Origin: Epiperipatus broadwayi
Taxonomy: Eukaryota > Onychophora > Udeonychophora > Euonychophora > Peripatidae
NCBI GenBank assembly: GCA_028023455.1
Contig: JAQFVV010000055.1
Location: 4,930,030-4,994,029 of the forward strand
DNA length: 64,000 bases
Direction of reading: 5' to 3'
Part shown: positions 23,319 to 36,800 of the stretch, piece by piece
Numbering within the stretch: the first letter of the stretch is position 1
How the letters are laid out: each line of letters opens with the position of its first letter
Notes under the pieces: model-generated
The model's database searches: none
The model's input: only the letters and a program-made list of their open reading frames with translations
What the model was told of the DNA's origin: nothing
Program-made: the position numbers and the translations under genes

Positions 23319-24170
23319 ATAGAAATAAAATAACTATAATAAATAAAACAAAACATATAGCAGTCGAGATTGTTAGATATTCAGTAAAATCGAAAAAAGA
23401 TTTTTATTATATAACTAGTAATTTATATTTTCTATAGTAGTTCTTGTATATGATATTTTTATTATTTTTCATAATTTATATGAAATAAAATAGCATAATG
23501 GATTTTATTTTTATTTTTGATATTTGTATAATTTAAATGTTAACTTTAAATACAACTCAAAAATATTCCACATGTACACTATTTTCAAAATGTGTGCTCA
23601 GTATATATGTAACTTTAATACAATGTTACACAGGTAAAAAAAAAAAAAATCGGAGTTATTTATAATCATTAGATTTTTCAAAAAATAAATAATCTTATCT
23701 AATTAGCTTACTATTTTTTAAAAAAGGACTTTTATTTGGAAATGTTTAAACTTTTAATAAAAAGTTGCAAACCTGACTTTTTAAGCTCTTATGATTTTTA
23801 ATAGAACATTGAAAACAAAATAAACAAATCTCTTGTTTAAACATATTGCATAATAAGCAAACTTAAAGGAGATATATGGATGTTATTTTCTAATTAAATA
23901 AAAATGTTGATTCAAATCCATGCAGAAAATGTTATTGGTTGCATGCATATCTAATGGATTGAGATATTTTGCTGATAAAACTGTTATCAAATTTAAAAAG
24001 AAAGTAAGCAGAAAAATACATGATAATTTTAACAGAAATATTTTTAAAAATTAAGTATACACATCAAAACATCTTCAATAAATATAGTTACTAACTTTTT
24101 TACTTCATTGTTCTTATGATGGAAATTTGTGATAATAAAATGCAAAAGGTATACTATTTAAGTGATTTTA
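23319..24170. other. AT-rich interval, no feature seen
   Basis: Strongly AT-rich with poly-A and poly-T runs (A13 near 23637). No ORF, repeat arm or CH-domain exon could be recognised. Confidence 0.5.
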
Positions 24171-24205
24171 AATTGGTGTCTTGAAATTGCAAGCACTTTT
24201 GTCTG

Positions 24206-24234
24206 TATATAAAGCAACAGCCATACCTTCACAG
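24206..24234 (+). promoter_or_regulatory. Candidate core promoter (TATA box plus initiator-like CACAG)
   Basis: TATATAAAG at 24206-24214 is followed 25-27 bp later by TTCACAGTTTG, a spacing close to that of TATA/initiator core promoters. It sits 66 bp before the ATG of the candidate mini-exon and about 520 bp before the first certain GAR exon. In AT-rich DNA such a match can arise by chance. Confidence 0.3.
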
Positions 24235-24279
24235 TTTGATGCAGTTAGATGTAACATTTTGAGTCACATTACCAAATTA

Positions 24280-24342
24280 ATGGAAAAAATTCTTTTTCTA
24301 ATTTTTTTATTGTATTTTGTAAAACCATGGGTAAGTGAAAAG
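24280..24342 (+). CDS. Candidate alternative first coding exon of the GAS2-like gene
   Basis: An ATG opens 21 codons (MEKILFLIFLLYFVKPWVSE plus Lys) that end exactly at a GT donor (AAG|GTAGGT, phase 0). The next certain exon, at 24732, also begins in phase 0 after TTTTTCTAG, so joining them keeps the frame. The peptide is hydrophobic from residues 4 to 14, like a signal peptide or anchor, which is unexpected for a cytoskeletal protein. The frame is open upstream to 24172, so it may instead be the end of an internal exon whose acceptor I cannot place, or a chance match. Confidence 0.3.
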
Positions 24343-24731
24343 GTAGGTTTTTAAGACTGGATGTGGTTGCCTTTTTATATGCATTTAAGAAAAACAATAT
24401 AAGACATAATAGTCTTCATTATCTCCACTTTTTGACCATTTACAGCTATTATATTTATCTATGATTTTCTGGTAATTTACATGTAAATTTGTAATCCTAA
24501 AAACTATAAAAATGATATACATGAAAGATATTATGATTACATTACCACTTTAGTATCTAATTAAAGTGTTATATTTCTTTGGTAGTTACCCTTTTTTTAA
24601 AAATTAATATTCTAATGCATAAAAAATTGTAATTTATTAAAGCGTAATACTAATTGTTTTTATATTCACATTATATTTAATCTCATAAAAATAACCAAGT
24701 TTTCAGCTGATGATTAACTTTTTTTTTCTAG

Positions 24732-24839
24732 GTTAAAGAGATTTTAATGCAATGTACATGTCCTGATCAATTTCCATTAATTCGAGTATCGGATGGAAAG
24801 TACCAAGTAGGAGATACTCAACTTATAATTTTTGTGCGA
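24732..24839 (+). CDS. GAS2-like exon: first half of GAR domain
   Basis: 36 whole codons between TTTTTTTCTAG and GCGA|GTAAGTT (phase 0 at both ends). Encodes [20 protein letters not shown] and ends IIFVR. The Cys-x-Cys followed by FP.IRVS.GKY is characteristic of the start of GAR domains. This is the first exon in the window that I can assign with confidence. Confidence 0.9.
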
Positions 24840-27800
24840 GTAAGTTAATTTATATGTTATGAAGAAAAATATTAGTAGTAATTATATTAATAATGTTATT
24901 TTGACACTACTAAAACATAAAGGTTTATTTTAGATAAGAAAGTCATTTCATATATAGGTATGTAAAAGTAAAACAGTCTTTCAAATCTCCTTATAGAGGA
25001 TCAGTGAAGATAGCATTCATTAGATTTACTATAAATAGATAATGAGAATGTAAGCGGATTTTCAATTACTGATTAATATTAGATAGTTAAATGGACAGGA
25101 AAAATCTCATGTGTTGCAAAAATTTCAAGTTTATTTGGCACTCAAACTTAGATACTATGTACCATGAAATAGTATATATATATATATATGATAAAGAATA
25201 GAGATAAAAAGATTACCATGTTTCCCTCAAAATAAGGCTGGATCTTATATTAATTTTTGTTACAAAAGACACCATATGGCTTATTTTCAGAGAATGTCTT
25301 ATTTTTTCATGTACAAAAATCTAGATTTATTCAAATACAAAAATATACATTTATTCAAATACTTCTCTTTACAGAAAACTGTAAAATTCTTACCCCAGCA
25401 GCCCCCCCCCCCACACCACACACAATTCCTTTCTTGTACTACACTGAATAGCTCTTTCATTTTGCACTAATCTTATCTGATGGTCAGAATGTTATTCCAT
25501 TTCAATTAACAAAAATGATTACAATTAAAACACACAAAACAAAAAAATGTAAGTATAAAAATTCAGAAAATGTTTTTGTATTTCACATGTATATTATGTC
25601 CATTATGACATATGGCATACTGAATTATGATGATTCATACATGATACAATTACGTCCATCTGTTATCATCAAGTGCACACATTGTAAACACTTTCCAAAT
25701 TATTTGAAATAGCCCTATTTGGGTATTCTTTTTGAAAACTTTTCTTTAGGAGAAAGATTGATGATTTAAACCAGCGTTTCCCAATCTTTTTTGGCTCGCG
25801 TACCACTTGGTAGTACATCACGCTAAATTGTACCACTTCGTAAAAATGATTGTATTTCGTGAAATTTGTTATTGCGAGTGTGTTATTTTATTTGCATTAT
25901 AAATATTATAGGGTGACCATGTATGTATTCACATCTCATAATGAGACAAATTACATTGAAACACGCCTAAACGTCACGCCAGATTATAAACTCACTGAAA
26001 TTATAAACTCACTGTAACATATTTATATGTATGTGTTTGTTCAAAGTTTCATATTTTTTCCAAAATAATTTATTAAAGATTACATTATTACATTAAAGGT
26101 TATTTGGTACATATTTTGTTCAAAGTGTTTTCTCATTCCTTCATTTGGTTTTCCCGAATTTGAGTCTGTTTTCTCTTTTTCGGAGCATCTTGCTATTGGT
26201 TGGGCCATGGAGAGGATAAATCCAGCATGTCCCAAGTCATGGTAAAAATAACCTCAGGGGTTATCAGGCTATCTCTTGTTCTTGTTTTCTTTATATTGTT
26301 CAGCATGAAGTTAATAGGATTAAAATTTTGATGATTAAATACTAGCTTACATCTAGTAATCCACAATAGATGATCAAGAATTAATGAGAGTCTAATTTCT
26401 GGGTATGATCCTTTTCTGATACATTCTTTCAAATTAAATAATTTAGATTGATTTGCCTTGATCCGACTCATTATTTATCTACTATTTTGTCATATTTCGT
26501 TTACTAATAAATGGTTTTAATAAAAACACAAAATTATAAAAAACCAATTAGTATATTTTCTTATCATAATCAAATATTTTTATAAAATAAATTTAATGAG
26601 ATCTTTGTGCTTGTTTCGAACAACATAATTTTTTGAAATTTGGTTCAAAAGATGCGAGGTATACCCTTAAGTCTACAGCTGCATTCAATCTGTTTCGATA
26701 CTTATTTTTTAAAAAAATATATGAAGAAAAAGCTCTTCCTACTAATTCCGTACTAGTAAACGGTAATAATAATTTAAGAGCTTTCTCAGAAAGTTGTTCA
26801 TATTCTTTAATGTTTAACCAAAAATTAATTAGATTGTGTCATTTGAATTCTACTTGTAAAGTTCTGTCACATGATAATTCTATTAAATTTTCTTTATCCT
26901 TTATTGATAATGATGTAGCTTTTTCTAAATTTTCTGCATAGAAGGGGTTTGAAATCCAATTATCATTTGTGTTTTCGGGTTTTGGAAAATATTCCATGAA
27001 AGACAATTTTAATCCTGTTAAATGTGCTATTATATTTTCTCGTATATCTTGAGACAGACTAACCTTATTTTCAAACAAAAAAATATGTAGAGTTTCGAAT
27101 ACTTCCAGTTGATTGTTTTCGATACTTATATATATTACTGTTTCCAAAATCTAATTTCTCAATCATACTTTCAATTTTATCATTAACATTAAAGATCGTT
27201 ATCGACTGTACATATTAACAACTTTACTGTATAATATTATTAATTAAAATAATTTTTATGAATTATAGGAAAAAACGTTTCTATATTTTTATGATTTAAT
27301 TTTTTTTTTTATGTCCGCCATTATTGATTATTTTTCGTGTACCACCAACCAGCAACTCGCGTACCACAGGTTGGGAAACACTGATTTAAACTAAACTTTG
27401 ATTATTAAAATCACTTCCATTATTTTAATAAAATCTTTTAGAAGGAAAAAGATGTTTAAAAAAAATCAAAGAAATTTTTCTTTTGTCTTGAATATTTAAA
27501 AGTTTTACCATGATAAAAAAAACTCAAACCAAATCAGGCATTCTAAATCTAACATTAAATATAAATAAAATAAGTTCCTAAAAATATATAAATGAAATGA
27601 TAAATTTTCTGATATATTAATTTGTGGTAGATAAATTGTTTCTCTATATGTTTGCCGAAAATTGTCGACAAGAAAATATGACACATAATTTATATTAGTT
27701 ATTTAAAGCATTAATATCATTGTTTATTTATACATTATTTTATAATTCAATATGACTATTGACTATGCGTCTGATGATCTTAACTAGGGTTTAAATTTGG

Positions 27801-30800
27801 GGTAGAACTTATATTATAAGCATCCTGAAAAATCATACTAGGATTTATTTTCTGGTTAGGCTTTATTTTCAAGGAAACATGGTATATCCATGTATTAGAA
27901 ATAATTTTACTTTTTAATGTTGCCAGGAAACCAATTACTAATCAATCCTGAGACTAAACAAGTTTTCTCTATTAACCTATACAATCATTCTCTTGTTTTG
28001 GAATTTACCTTTCACTAAAACCCAAAACAAGAGCTATTGTATAGGTTAATAGAGAAAACTTATTTAACCTCAGATAATTGGTTTTCTGTCAACATTAAAA
28101 AGTAATATTATCTTCGTTTACATGGATATAATCTCATCTCTATTGTTTGTCAAATCCATGAAAATATCAAATTCAGCATATATACATATATAAAGACTTT
28201 GTAGTGTAATATAAACGAAAATAATCATTATATTACATGAAATGATATTGTATAAGAAACAGTACTGTTACATTATTATTGTTACCATCTGAAATACAAT
28301 TAAATTTCATTCTTGCAGATTGTTGTTGTCTCAATTTGTTGGTATACTGTATTTAGCATTTAATAGTTACAAAAAAGATATCTTACTTTGTAGGCTAATA
28401 AATAATAAGTTGGACATTGATGTTTGCAAGATGCAATGTGAAATCATTTCTCCCTAAATGAAGCCTTCTATTTGTGAACATAGAAGGACATACACCTAAA
28501 TATACTTTTAGACAAGTTAAACATCCCTTTCCCTGAAACATTTTTATACTACGCAAACTATTTTTTCTATCACTGTTACCTTCCAATCAGCTATTACTGA
28601 ATACCTCATTTTAACAAAAGTTGTTTATATTTTTTCCATTATTGATTTCTCATTATAAAAACTTAAATAGAAAAACTAAATCTTTATTCTTTTTGTGCTC
28701 TTACTTTTTGCCATTCTCTTATAGCGTAATTCTACTCATCTTAATGACCTACATTTAAAAAGCAAATGTTTATTCTGCTTTCCATCTACCTATACATAAA
28801 CCTACCATGTTTATGGTCCAAATTCTTATCTCAATCTCACCTCTTTTTCTTAATAATTTCATGCATTATATATTTTTTATCATATACATAGTGTGTCCTA
28901 GTAAAAAATTACTGGTTTTTTCTCCAAGCTGCCTGCAGGGCCATCTCTGAATCATCACACATGCTATATAGTGATAGAATTGTTATTCACCACAAGAATT
29001 CTTAAGATGCTAGCATGTCTGAATCACAGTTACAATATGAAATGTGACATTATTTTATACCATTACAGATCATTTTTATTGCTCTTCTGACCATCACAAA
29101 AGCTTGCAAATCACCTGGAAACATTCCTGTAATTCATGATTTCAGTTCCATATACAGTTTGAATCATTTTAAACTTTCCAATAGCAGTTTTTTCCTAATT
29201 TAAAACAAAATTTAATGCTAGTGCTTTTGTTCCATCTTGGGTTGAGTTACTCAAGACATCATATTTCATGTCATAATTCAAACATACTAGCACCTTAAAA
29301 ATTTTCTGGTCTTTGTCACTACATAACACATGCATTGATTCTGAGATAACACTGCAGGCATCTTGGAAAGAGATCCAGTCATTTTCTCACTGGGATCTAC
29401 TATATAACTATAAATTATTTTTCTTATTCATTTTCCATAACTCCACCTTTTCCTAAACTAACTTAGTCTTTTTTCCTACTTCTCATAATTATGGATCTAT
29501 GATATAATCTCAACACATCTATCTTAGATAAATTCTCTGAACATCAGTTTTGTATATTGCAAAAATCTTTCTAGATGATTGTGTCTACTTTCTTATTCAC
29601 ACAATTCTCTTAAAGGCTGTTTTTATTAATGTACTTTCATTCAAATATTGTAGTCTGCCATATATAGTTTGCATTTAACTTTTCCTCATTAAAAATGACA
29701 TCTACCCATTTCTTCTTAGAAGCTTCTTTTGCTGTTCCAATTAACTATCCAATAAGTATATGAATGAAATGACCGAAGCTCTTTCTAATAAGCTCATGAT
29801 GAAATAAGTTGTAGATGTTATATAATAAAACCAGTTTCTGAATCATAAACAATGGCACTACAAGTCTCTTAGGATCTGTAGTAGCATTTTTGTATTCATA
29901 GAATTATACTTATTGTTAATAATTACACTATAGTCTTGTATGGTTTAATACAGTGGTTGAGAGTCAGTCTCTGGAATTTAAGATCTTGAATCAATCCCAC
30001 TTTTGGCATTTCTAGAGTTCAAACTTCTTATGAATCCCTGAGAAAGTTATTCAATTATTTATTTATTCTTTGGTTCAGAAAGAATTGCAATGCTTGAGAT
30101 GAATCACAGAACACCTTTCTTAAGAGATGCCAATGTTTAAGCACAATGAGAAATTTTAATGTGATAGATGAGTTTAATATCATTACATGAAAATTAAATG
30201 AGTGAAATATTTGACAACAATTTTTAGATATTTTTCCAATGTTTCCATTGACAAATAAGATCTATGCTTATTTTTAATTAGTAATAGTGATGAAAATGCT
30301 GTTTTACAATGGTATGTAGTTGCGAATAGAACCATGATATTTGAAACTGTTTGCCAATGAAGAATATTCTTTTTGTTACTGGATCAAAAATTCTGATATA
30401 TCCTTATTACAAAATTCTGATTCAAGGATTGAATCTGTTCTCAAGTATTAGTTCTTTCAGGATGATCATAGGAGATTGCTAAATTATAGAGGTAGAGTAA
30501 ATGGTATTCTTATCCAGTCATATTCTTCATATTAATTTAAATTAGGAAAATATTTTTCAAAACATATCATAGAATTTATGATTTGTACTAATAAAAATAT
30601 TTTTTTTTAATGAAATTCATGGGGAGAAGCAAACATTTCTGTATTATTATCCATAAAACTTTTTAACCAAACAGAATATTTATTTTGAAATGCTGCCAAT
30701 TTTGTGTTTGGGGTTAATATAAAGAGATGTTTTCTTGCAGAGAAAGATTTAATTTTACTTTTTCGAAAAAAAAAAATCATCAGATAAAGCAAATCTATCC

Positions 30801-33800
30801 AATTCTGATCAGAAAAATGAGATGCTAATATGCAATTTTTATTGAGAAGAAAAAATTTGTAATTCATCTTTTAATTATTAAAACTCTTTTTAGAATTTTA
30901 CTATGGGATAGCTATCTTACTTCTATAAAAATATAAAAGGGATTAGTAATTGGAATCCATCTCTTAGCATAAAATTTAATAAAGTCCTGTATTAGTGATA
31001 TTATTTTTTATGTAATTAACTATTGTGGAAACTTGTTTATTAAACGATCCTTTCATATGTCAAAATATTAGGTTTTTCTCTGTTGATAATGCAACAAACA
31101 CGTCTTGCATTTGAAGAAAACCCTTTTAAATTTTATAAATTCTGAAATCCTATCAGTTGTGACTGTAACTCCATCAGTGCAAAACCTCATACACATTCAA
31201 GCTCATTTTTTATTAAAAAAATTATTTACCTTTTCAAATATATCTTTTCATTTGATTGTGCTATAAAACAGCATATCTGATGAATTTTTAAATTATATAG
31301 ATATCTGGCAAATATAGTTACTTTACTTGATTCATGATAATAACTAGACATTATCGGCAATCTTTTGTATCACTGGTCATGGGAATTTTGATTTTTAAGT
31401 ATGATATTTCAATCAATGGATAGTTTTGTAAATTTTTATTGTTACTGGTAAAACAGGATCTTCATTAATTATATAAGGGTTTTTTTGTTTTGGCAATTAA
31501 TAAAGAACTTTTGCTAATTTGTCATGTAATTTAATATGCTTTTAAAAAAACTTAGTTTGCTGTTTTAATTCTTCAATTTTTCTTTCAAAAAATTCAATTG
31601 TCTTACTATTAAATTTACACTGCATGGTATCTAAATGGTGACTAAGTTTTCCATATCTTGTACAATCATTTGACAAATTAGCAGATTACACATAGGTTTG
31701 TGTGGATCATTATGTGAAGGCACACTCTGTATTTTAAATCGAAGGATCATATTTACAAATTTTCTCACATATTTTCTGCCATTTGCATTTGAAATGGTTG
31801 TAGTAAAATACAAGATACTCAGATTTGTTGATGCCTGAATTCATTGCCTTTAACTGACTAATCTTCATACATGCATTATTTTTATTAGCCATTTATTTGT
31901 CTCAGGGTCAAATTTTTAATGGATTATCATATGCACTAATACCAGTGATACTCATTACAAAGATAAAAGTAATAAACTGCAAAAGTATTTGCTGGTTTAT
32001 ATTGCTGACATATACAAACTATAAAATAAACAGAATGAATATTAGGTCAAACTATATGGCGTATATTTTCACATTTAAATTTAAAAATTACATATAAATA
32101 AATCATAATTATCTACTTCTAATTTAAAAATTTGAAATTTATTTTCATGGTTCTCTTTGACAAGATCCACAGTCCCCAGTTTGAGAAGTTATGTTATAGA
32201 TTACAATCAAAAAATATATTAATTAATAGACAGACATATATACTTTTTGCTGTCATTATTCAATGTTTTTTTTTCTCCTGTACTTCTAAATGCTCTGTTT
32301 ATATCCTTGAGAGTAAATATACCCCAACTTCGAGATCGTTGATTTTTATAATTTTCATTTTTTTCACCGATTAGAGTTTTTTTGTTGTACATTTTTGTTT
32401 AGTTTATAAATTCATTCAAGCAAATGCAGAATTAGTCATTTTTTATGCCCTGAAGGAAAGAAAATCATTTTAAAGCTTAATTAAATACACATATTGGTTT
32501 TCATTTCATACTTGAAGAAACCTCTATATGTGCAGTATATAGCTTACACATTTTAAGAATTATATAGTATTTAATTAATTAACTTTTTTTTTCTTTTCTC
32601 ACAATATGAAAAAACTTCCTGATTATATTTTGGAAAAAAAAAAAAGAATAATACATTTAAGTTTTTCAAAACATAATATTAAAATCTTATATCTATTATT
32701 TTGAATAATATTTTCATTTTGTATCAATGTTAAATTGTCTGCTTGTAGAAAGATTAAAGAAATAGCAAATCCATTTCTCTTACTCCAGTTCTGCCATCTG
32801 GCAGTGTTTAATAAATCCCTACTCACATGGCAAAGGAGGCAATTCAAGGAGAAATATGATGGTCAAGTTTTTATATGAGAGATGCAAAAAGCAAAATGAA
32901 AATGTTCACTAGATTGCAATTTATGGATAGTACGAGAATGGCTAAAATAGTATTTAATTGGGTTATGAATAAAGGACAGGCAACAAAATGGGTGAGAAAG
33001 ATAGTATGATATGCAGTAGATTTGGATACAGATTTTATGTCATTATACTTATACAAAAGATGGGATGATTGTGTTAGGAGAATTGTTGAGTGTTATAGTG
33101 GCAAGAATGGGATAGAAGAATAGATGCATTAATAAAAAATAGGGACTTGGAGCACTAATATGGAGAGTAAAATGAGTTCAAATATATATAGAAGTAAATA
33201 GAATATTGGATGTGAGTTAATTTATGATAATAGCAGGGAAAGTACTTTAATGTTTAAGGCTCAAACAGGATCATTAACAACAAGGAAATATATGCACAAA
33301 TTGAGAAATGTGAGTGATTTAATCTGTGTAAGCAAGGCATGGGAAATATTAAGTATCTATTAATTGAATGTAAATGCTTACAAGTAGAAAGGGTACAATT
33401 AATGAAGTTGTGGGAGAACAAATATAAAGTGATTATGTGATTATAGAGAAAATGGGTTCTTGAGTTTTTGTGCTGGGTTTGGAAAAAGATTAGGGGCATT
33501 TAGATATAAAGGCCATAGAGTAGACAAAGATGATGTTGTGGAAATGGCATGGAACAGGATAGAGAATATGGGAAAAACTTGGGTGAAGAATGGAAAAGGA
33601 AGGTGGCTAATAGGTTTCTCTGAGCATAGTGGCAGAGAGATTCCTGACTTTGATAAAAGAAAAGCCATAGCATATCACATACCTGGACTAGTTTCTAGCT
33701 TATAATATTCATCAGTGAGAAATTACAGATTTGGATGTAGTGCATCCCGGATTTTTTGGATCTAATACCCCTTCCCTTCAGCAGCTATCATTTACCCCCC

Positions 33801-36800
33801 CCCCCCTTATTAACAAGCTATCAGCTAAAATTCAAAAATACCTTCATGTTTTAAATCCAAGCTAGCTTGCTTGCATACTCATATAGGTTTGACACCAGTT
33901 CAGTATTTATAAGTTTTATAATAATTATAGATGCTTATATTTCTTGACCAGAATCGTTAATAGCAAAACATCATATGATCCTCCCTTCACATAATTTTTA
34001 AGGAGCAAATTTGCAAGCTTAAGTAATCAATGTGCCAGATGATTCTGTGATGTTTGTTGATGTTACATTATCGCTGTTGACTAATAAGGCTTAAGCGTTA
34101 TTGGAAGTAGTTTACAATTGTTGGCCATGCCATTAATACAATTTATATTAGTATCTTCATATTAGTTGAGTTAAGGATGTGGAAAATAGTAGCACAATAC
34201 ATATTACCATTCACGGTTAAGTATTATTGTTCATTGCTTGCCTTTGGGCTACTAATTTAAGTACATAACAAAATACTGGATATAAAATCTTAAAATAACG
34301 TTTTGATAAATTTTTTTAATTGTATTTTTTTTTACATTTTTAAAATGTTTTATTTCAGATTTTGAGGAATCATGTTATGGTGCGGGTTGGTGGAGGTTGG
34401 GATACGTTAGAGCACTACCTGGAAAAGCATGATCCTTGTCGCTGCAGTGCTTTAGGTAAATACTGTGTTAATTTATATATCTCAATTATTGTGCTGGAAT
34501 AGCTCTGAATACAATGCATTCAGTACCTCTGGTGGATAAATGCTGAACAACGTTCAATTTTATTGAAGTTTTTAATTAACTATGTTTTATAACTAAATAA
34601 TAATTATGAAATTAAAATTTACCCTGTTCCTAACATTATAGGAAACTATTAGATATTTTTGTTTTTATAAAATTATTTTTGTTCAATCAGGAAGGAATAG
34701 GGGGACTAGTATTTGTTAAATAATTGTAGATTATTAAAAATTACATTACAAATAAATGGTGACATGTAATAATTTATTAGCAGAAATATTCGACTAAATA
34801 GATTTTCAGGATTAATCACTTTTTGATATCTGTTTCATTCTCTTTTTTTTTTGAAGAAGTATTATATATTTCTTTTTTGTTTCCCTGCTAATATTTTTCT
34901 TATTTTAAACAAACAACATGTTAAACAATAAAATTTCAGTAAATGGTATTGATTCAATTTATATTATTTACTTGGAGATCTACAATCTGGCTGTCTTCTG
35001 AAAGGAGCCACCTGAAACTACAATATTTCCAGTTCGGTGGCCACCTTTCACTCATATTCTTCCAGTCAAAGCCAAAAGTTTAAGATTTTAGAGTCTAAGG
35101 ATTGAACGCAGACTAATTATTTTTTATTTTTGTACAAATGCTATTGAAGTCTAAATTTCTGTAATCATATGGGTTTAATGGATTTTTTTTTCCACATTAT
35201 AATTCACCACAATATGTTTGATCTATCTTGGAAGCAAATATTTTTTGTGTTATCTTATTAGGGTAATTATCATAGAAACCTAATTTAACATAAATCTATA
35301 GATTTGTTGATTCATTGTTATTTTTTTTTGCTTTTTAAAATATATTTTCCAGCATTTGCTGAAATTTGATATATAAAACTGGAAACGAATTTTCATATCA
35401 ATTCCTTCAGGAGTTCTTGTGTAACAGTATCGCTTATAAAAGGCCCACATACATTATTTACTTCAATCAGCCTCTTTAGTTTGCAACCATTTTAATTTGA
35501 CTTTCATTTCTCATTGCACTTACAAATATTATCCTATGGAGAAAAGTGATTTCACAGAAAATGCTATGTTACATTTAATAATATTAGGTCATTAGTTTAG
35601 CAAATTCATACATCTCTAGAGACTAAATTAATCTAATTACAGACATGTTCATTGAAGATTTTTTTACAAATATTATTTAATTTATTGGATGCTTTTGGGA
35701 ATGTCTTTTTGTAACTTTGGCTTTGAGGAAATAGTCTTTTATAATGAAACACTGCTTTCTCTTCACATATTACAATTATTTTCTTACGATTAATCAATGC
35801 TTTAGAAGTACTTCTGGAATTAGACATCATCTTTTGTTTCTCTAAAGTCATTGGTTAGTAGTTACAAATGAATATCCACAAAGGATTAATTGACCATATC
35901 ACTTGTGCTGACAGACTTTATTCTCAATCATTATGATATTGTTGTCTATGCCAAATATCTTGATTACTGATTTATAATTTGGTCTGTGTTTATTGACATA
36001 GTGATTGCATTGATAAAGGTTTTTATTGATTGTTTTGATATCATTTATATCAGGATGTCTTGATTACTGATTGGTTGGTGTTTTCTAACTAAACACAGTC
36101 AACTTTCTCCAGGTTTAATTAATAGATTATTTTTATAAAGCCCAATGTATAGCTGAAGTTTCATCATCCAATTACTTTAAAAAAAAGTGGTCAAAAAGTA
36201 TAATTAAATAAAATAAAATAGTTTAATAGCTTTATTGCTCGGGAGTTCATAAAAAGTTTGAGTACCAGGCTGGAATCAATCCGAGGACCTTATGCTTCAA
36301 GCTGTTATTGTACCACTGCATTAAACCAATCCTTTTCGAATATAAGTCAGATTTCTTTTTTGGAATCTGTTTTACATTTATATTCTTTGAAATTTTCCCA
36401 ACAAGATTCTCTCGTCAGCTTTAATGGGAACTCTGATGAAGTCACATAGAATGATAATATTTGACAATAGAAAAAATAATTGTACATTATCTCCATGTAC
36501 ATGATTCCAACAGTTTTTGTTGTCAATCTCTAGGAACTCACATGCACTTTATTTTTTTGATTTGTTTCCAGACCTTCAATTATAATCACAAACATTTTAA
36601 AAATACTTTGGCCTAAACCATGAGACATTCCATGTCACAATAAAAAAGGTTGCCTTGACAACAAACAGATTGAGATTCTTGGTATATACAGGAATGAGAA
36701 AAGACAAACCACTGAACTGCTCTTCTCTAGTAAAAATTATTGTTTTATGCTGTGGCCAGAGTATTTCAATTACCTATTTTAAAAGCTGTATGAATCTTAA

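Larger units (their letters stand above)
25772..27383 (-). mobile_element. hAT transposon with 8-bp TSD and ZBED5-like transposase remnant
   Basis: Ends are CAGCGTTTCCCAATC on the left and GGTTGGGAAACACTG on the right, continued by GGCTCGCGTACCAC and its mirror (hAT/Charlie-type TIRs). A perfect 8-bp duplication, ATTTAAAC, lies at 25764-25771 and 27384-27391. At 1612 bp it keeps only the 3' part of a transposase on the minus strand, so it is an internally deleted copy. It sits inside the TA element at 25216-27882. Confidence 0.9.
25216..27882. mobile_element. TA-flanked TIR element carrying a hAT insertion
   Basis: The left end CCATGTTTCCCTCAAAATAA and the right end, which inverts to CCATGTTTCCTTGAAAATAA, are flanked by TA on both sides (25214-25215, 27883-27884). 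The inverted right end continues through GCCTAACCAGAAAATAAATC. TA duplication suggests a Tc1/mariner-pogo superfamily mechanism. No transposase of its own is seen, so it is non-autonomous. Without the hAT it would be about 1.05 kb. A C10 run sits at about 25402-25411. Confidence 0.75.
25180..28150. mobile_element. Foldback MITE (family M1) interrupted by a TA element and a hAT
   Basis: The right-hand parts of the arms (27883-27995 and about 28020-28147) form a nearly perfect hairpin: TTTTTAATGTTGCCAGGAAA mirrored by the complement at about 28082-28106, and AACCTATACAAT mirrored at about 28030. The outermost left arm (AATAGAGATAAAAAGAT, 25198-25213) is displaced to the left of the insertion at 25216-27882. 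The half copy at 58050-58235 shows the uninterrupted join. Confidence 0.8.

Noticed and set aside
1-24200. CH-domain exons of the GAS2-like gene
   Set aside because: No frame with CH-domain motifs next to splice sites was recognised, so they are presumed to lie outside the window.
26633-26941. 102-codon plus-strand ORF
   Set aside because: Shadow of the minus-strand hAT transposase remnant.
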